A DNA stretch of 6,892 nucleotides, from assembly GCA_964434955.1 (NCBI GenBank), contig CAYSXI010000233.1:1-6892 (forward strand). The letters are read 5' to 3'. Of the stretch, positions 5,522 through 6,892 are shown piece by piece (positions within the stretch are counted from its first letter, which is position 1; each line of letters opens with the position of its first letter). Below the pieces are notes generated by a model. It was not told the DNA's origin and made no database searches. It saw only the letters and a list, made by a program, of their open reading frames with translations. A program made the translations under genes and the position numbers. Source of the stretch: JANQLU01 sp964434955. GTDB taxonomy: Bacteria > Planctomycetota > Planctomycetia > Pirellulales > Pirellulaceae.

Positions 5522-6892
5522 TAGGCCCAATCCAGACGACTTTGCCAACAACGTTTCAACTCTTCCCAATCGGAATCCACCAAAACAGACCCGTTTGATC
5601 GAATCTCGAATTGTTGGGAATCGACCACTTCCCCGATTTCCTGAATGGGACAATCGGCGGACGTGAACAGCGATTCGAATTCCGACTGGTGTTCGGGTTC
5701 GACCTCGCAAACGAAACGAGTGTTCGATTCGGCGAACAAACGAGTCCAATCGGCGTTCTGGTCTTCAGTCACTTTGATCGATTCAATATTTGCCTGAATC
5801 CCGAAGCCACCGGCGAAGGACATCTCGGCAAGGCAAGTTGCCAATCCACCTTCACTCATGTCATGGCAGGATCGAATGAACCCGGCATGAATGCCTTGAT
5901 GAATGGTCGCGAAAATTCGTTTTGCCCTTTCGGCATTCACTTTCGGAACCGATCCACCATCGATTCCGTGTACCAGGTTGAAGTGGGAACCACCAAAATC
6001 CTGTCCGGTTGAACCCACCTGGTAAAGTCGATTTCCAGCCCGTTTGAGATCCATGGTGATGCAACGATCGACGGATTCAACTTGTCCCATCGCGCTAATG
6101 AGAAGCGTTGAAGGAATGGAGATCGTTTTCGACTCGCCGTCTTGTTTGTAGCTGAATTCATTATGCAAACTGTCCTTGCCGCTGATGAAAGGCGTTTGCA
6201 GGACGGTGGCCAGGTCGTGACAGCCGAGGGCCGCACGGACAAGGGTTCCCAATGTTTCTGGCCGGTCGGTGTAACCCCAACAGAAATTGTCGAGAATCGC
6301 GATGCGCGACGGATCGGCACCGACCGCCACGTTATTGCGAATGGCTTCATCAATCGCGCTGGTCGCCATATGGTAGGCATCCAAATCACCGTAGTGCGGG
6401 TTCATCCCGCAGGAAATGACCACGCCCCGCCGACTGGACAGAACCGGCCGAACGACAGCTGCGTCGCTGGGACCATCGTTCTTGATTCCGACCAAGGGCT
6501 TGATGACACTTCCACCTTGGACTTCATGGTCATATTGGCGAATGATCCAGTGTTTACTGGCCACGTTTGGCTGGGACAGGATTTTCTTCAGTGTATCCGT
6601 GCCGCAAACCTCTTTCGGTGCCGACCAGTTTGATTCAGCCGCCGGCTTGAAATTGGCTTGACGGATGACGGGGGGGCGTCCGTCGTGCAGAAACTCAAGG
6701 TCCATATTGGCGACTTCTTGGTCTTCATAGAGCAACCTCAGTCGTCCATCGGGAACGAACTTTCCGATAACCGTGGCTTCCACGCTTTCGTCGCTACAGA
6801 TTTTCTCGAGGCGTTCCCAGTTTTCCGGCGGGATTGCGACTACCATCCGCTCCTGGGCTTCCGAGATCCAGATTTCGGTGTAGGAGAGGCCT
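5521..6892 (-). CDS. purL: Formylglycinamidine ribonucleotide synthase, synthetase subunit PurL, N-terminus cut off by window edge
   Basis: PurL uses ATP and ammonia from PurQ to turn FGAR into FGAM. The frame is open to the right edge: 456 codons are visible and the true start lies outside. The ATG at 6846 is internal, since the 15 codons before it read as the conserved segment ending SEAQER, continuing MVVAIPPENW. Counting from that Met, landmarks are GRLRLLYEDQEVANMDLEFL at 34-53, the linker RQYDHEVQGG at 103-112, and the second AIR-synthase-like N-terminal domain from about 126 with SDAAVVRP. TPFISGKDSLHNEF follows at 218-231, then the C-terminal domain with SCHDMSEGGLATCLAEM at 326-342 and FAGGFG at 344-349. 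The visible part corresponds to the C-terminal portion of a PurL separate from its glutaminase, since purQ follows as its own gene. Total length and the presence of purS cannot be judged here. The motif SGKDSL differs from the GGNVSLYNE of Bacillus-type small PurL. Confidence 0.96.
   Translation of the reverse strand, partial: GLSYTEIWISEAQERMVVAIPPENWERLEKICSDESVEATVIGKFVPDGRLRLLYEDQEVANMDLEFLHDGRPPVIRQANFKPAAESNWSAPKEVCGTDTLKKILSQPNVASKHWIIRQYDHEVQGGSVIKPLVGIKNDGPSDAAVVRPVLSSRRGVVISCGMNPHYGDLDAYHMATSAIDEAIRNNVAVGADPSRIAILDNFCWGYTDRPETLGTLVRAALGCHDLATVLQTPFISGKDSLHNEFSYKQDGESKTISIPSTLLISAMGQVESVDRCITMDLKRAGNRLYQVGSTGQDFGGSHFNLVHGIDGGSVPKVNAERAKRIFATIHQGIHAGFIRSCHDMSEGGLATCLAEMSFAGGFGIQANIESIKVTEDQNADWTRLFAESNTRFVCEVEPEHQSEFESLFTSADCPIQEIGEVVDSQQFEIRSNGSVLVDSDWEELKRCWQSRLDWA

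Noticed and set aside
5019..5666. 215-codon plus-strand open frame opposite purQ and purL
   Set aside because: It spans the junction of two securely identified genes on the other strand and has no recognisable protein features.
6142..6633. 163-codon plus-strand open frame opposite purL
   Set aside because: It is a shadow of the conserved PurL frame, with no ribosome binding site or domain.
1..6892. CRISPR array, insertion sequence, tRNA or attachment site
   Set aside because: I looked for regularly spaced repeats, transposase-like frames, terminal inverted repeats and tRNA-like folds and saw none.

Overview
The window looks like ordinary chromosome from a member of the Planctomycetota, probably the Pirellulaceae or a relative. 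This is an inference from protein style: a secreted thioredoxin-like protein with a GSDWCxxC motif, several secreted orphan proteins of planctomycete character, a DUF4349 lipoprotein, and a purL-purQ pair. Base composition is near 50 percent G+C by eye. No mobile element, CRISPR array, tRNA or rRNA was found.

Layout, left to right. Positions 1-302 (minus strand) hold the first 100 codons of a secreted thioredoxin-fold protein that runs off the left edge. About 750 bases without a convincing gene follow, containing a few perfect palindromes, one weak minus-strand promoter candidate and one good plus-strand promoter (TATAAT at 963-968). Positions 1056-2117 (plus) encode a 353-residue secreted protein of unknown function, closed by a strong intrinsic terminator. 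After a gene-free stretch of about 420 bases comes a DUF4349 lipoprotein (2606-3538, plus). It faces a secreted 268-residue orphan (3719-4525, minus), and the two share a bidirectional terminator at 3667-3700. From 4710 to the right edge the minus strand carries purQ and the C-terminal part of purL. They are 13 bases apart, with the purQ ribosome binding site touching the purL stop codon.

How the genes relate. Only purL and purQ form a clear functional unit. Together they make formylglycinamidine ribonucleotide synthase, the fourth step of de novo purine synthesis, with PurQ supplying ammonia from glutamine. The other four genes encode exported proteins, appear to be transcribed singly, and have no visible functional link to purine synthesis or to each other.

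No undescribed multi-gene system is apparent. The most interesting items are a probable internal duplication in the 353-residue secreted protein, an unusual SGKDSL motif in PurL, and an AT-rich hairpin built into the last codons of purQ.
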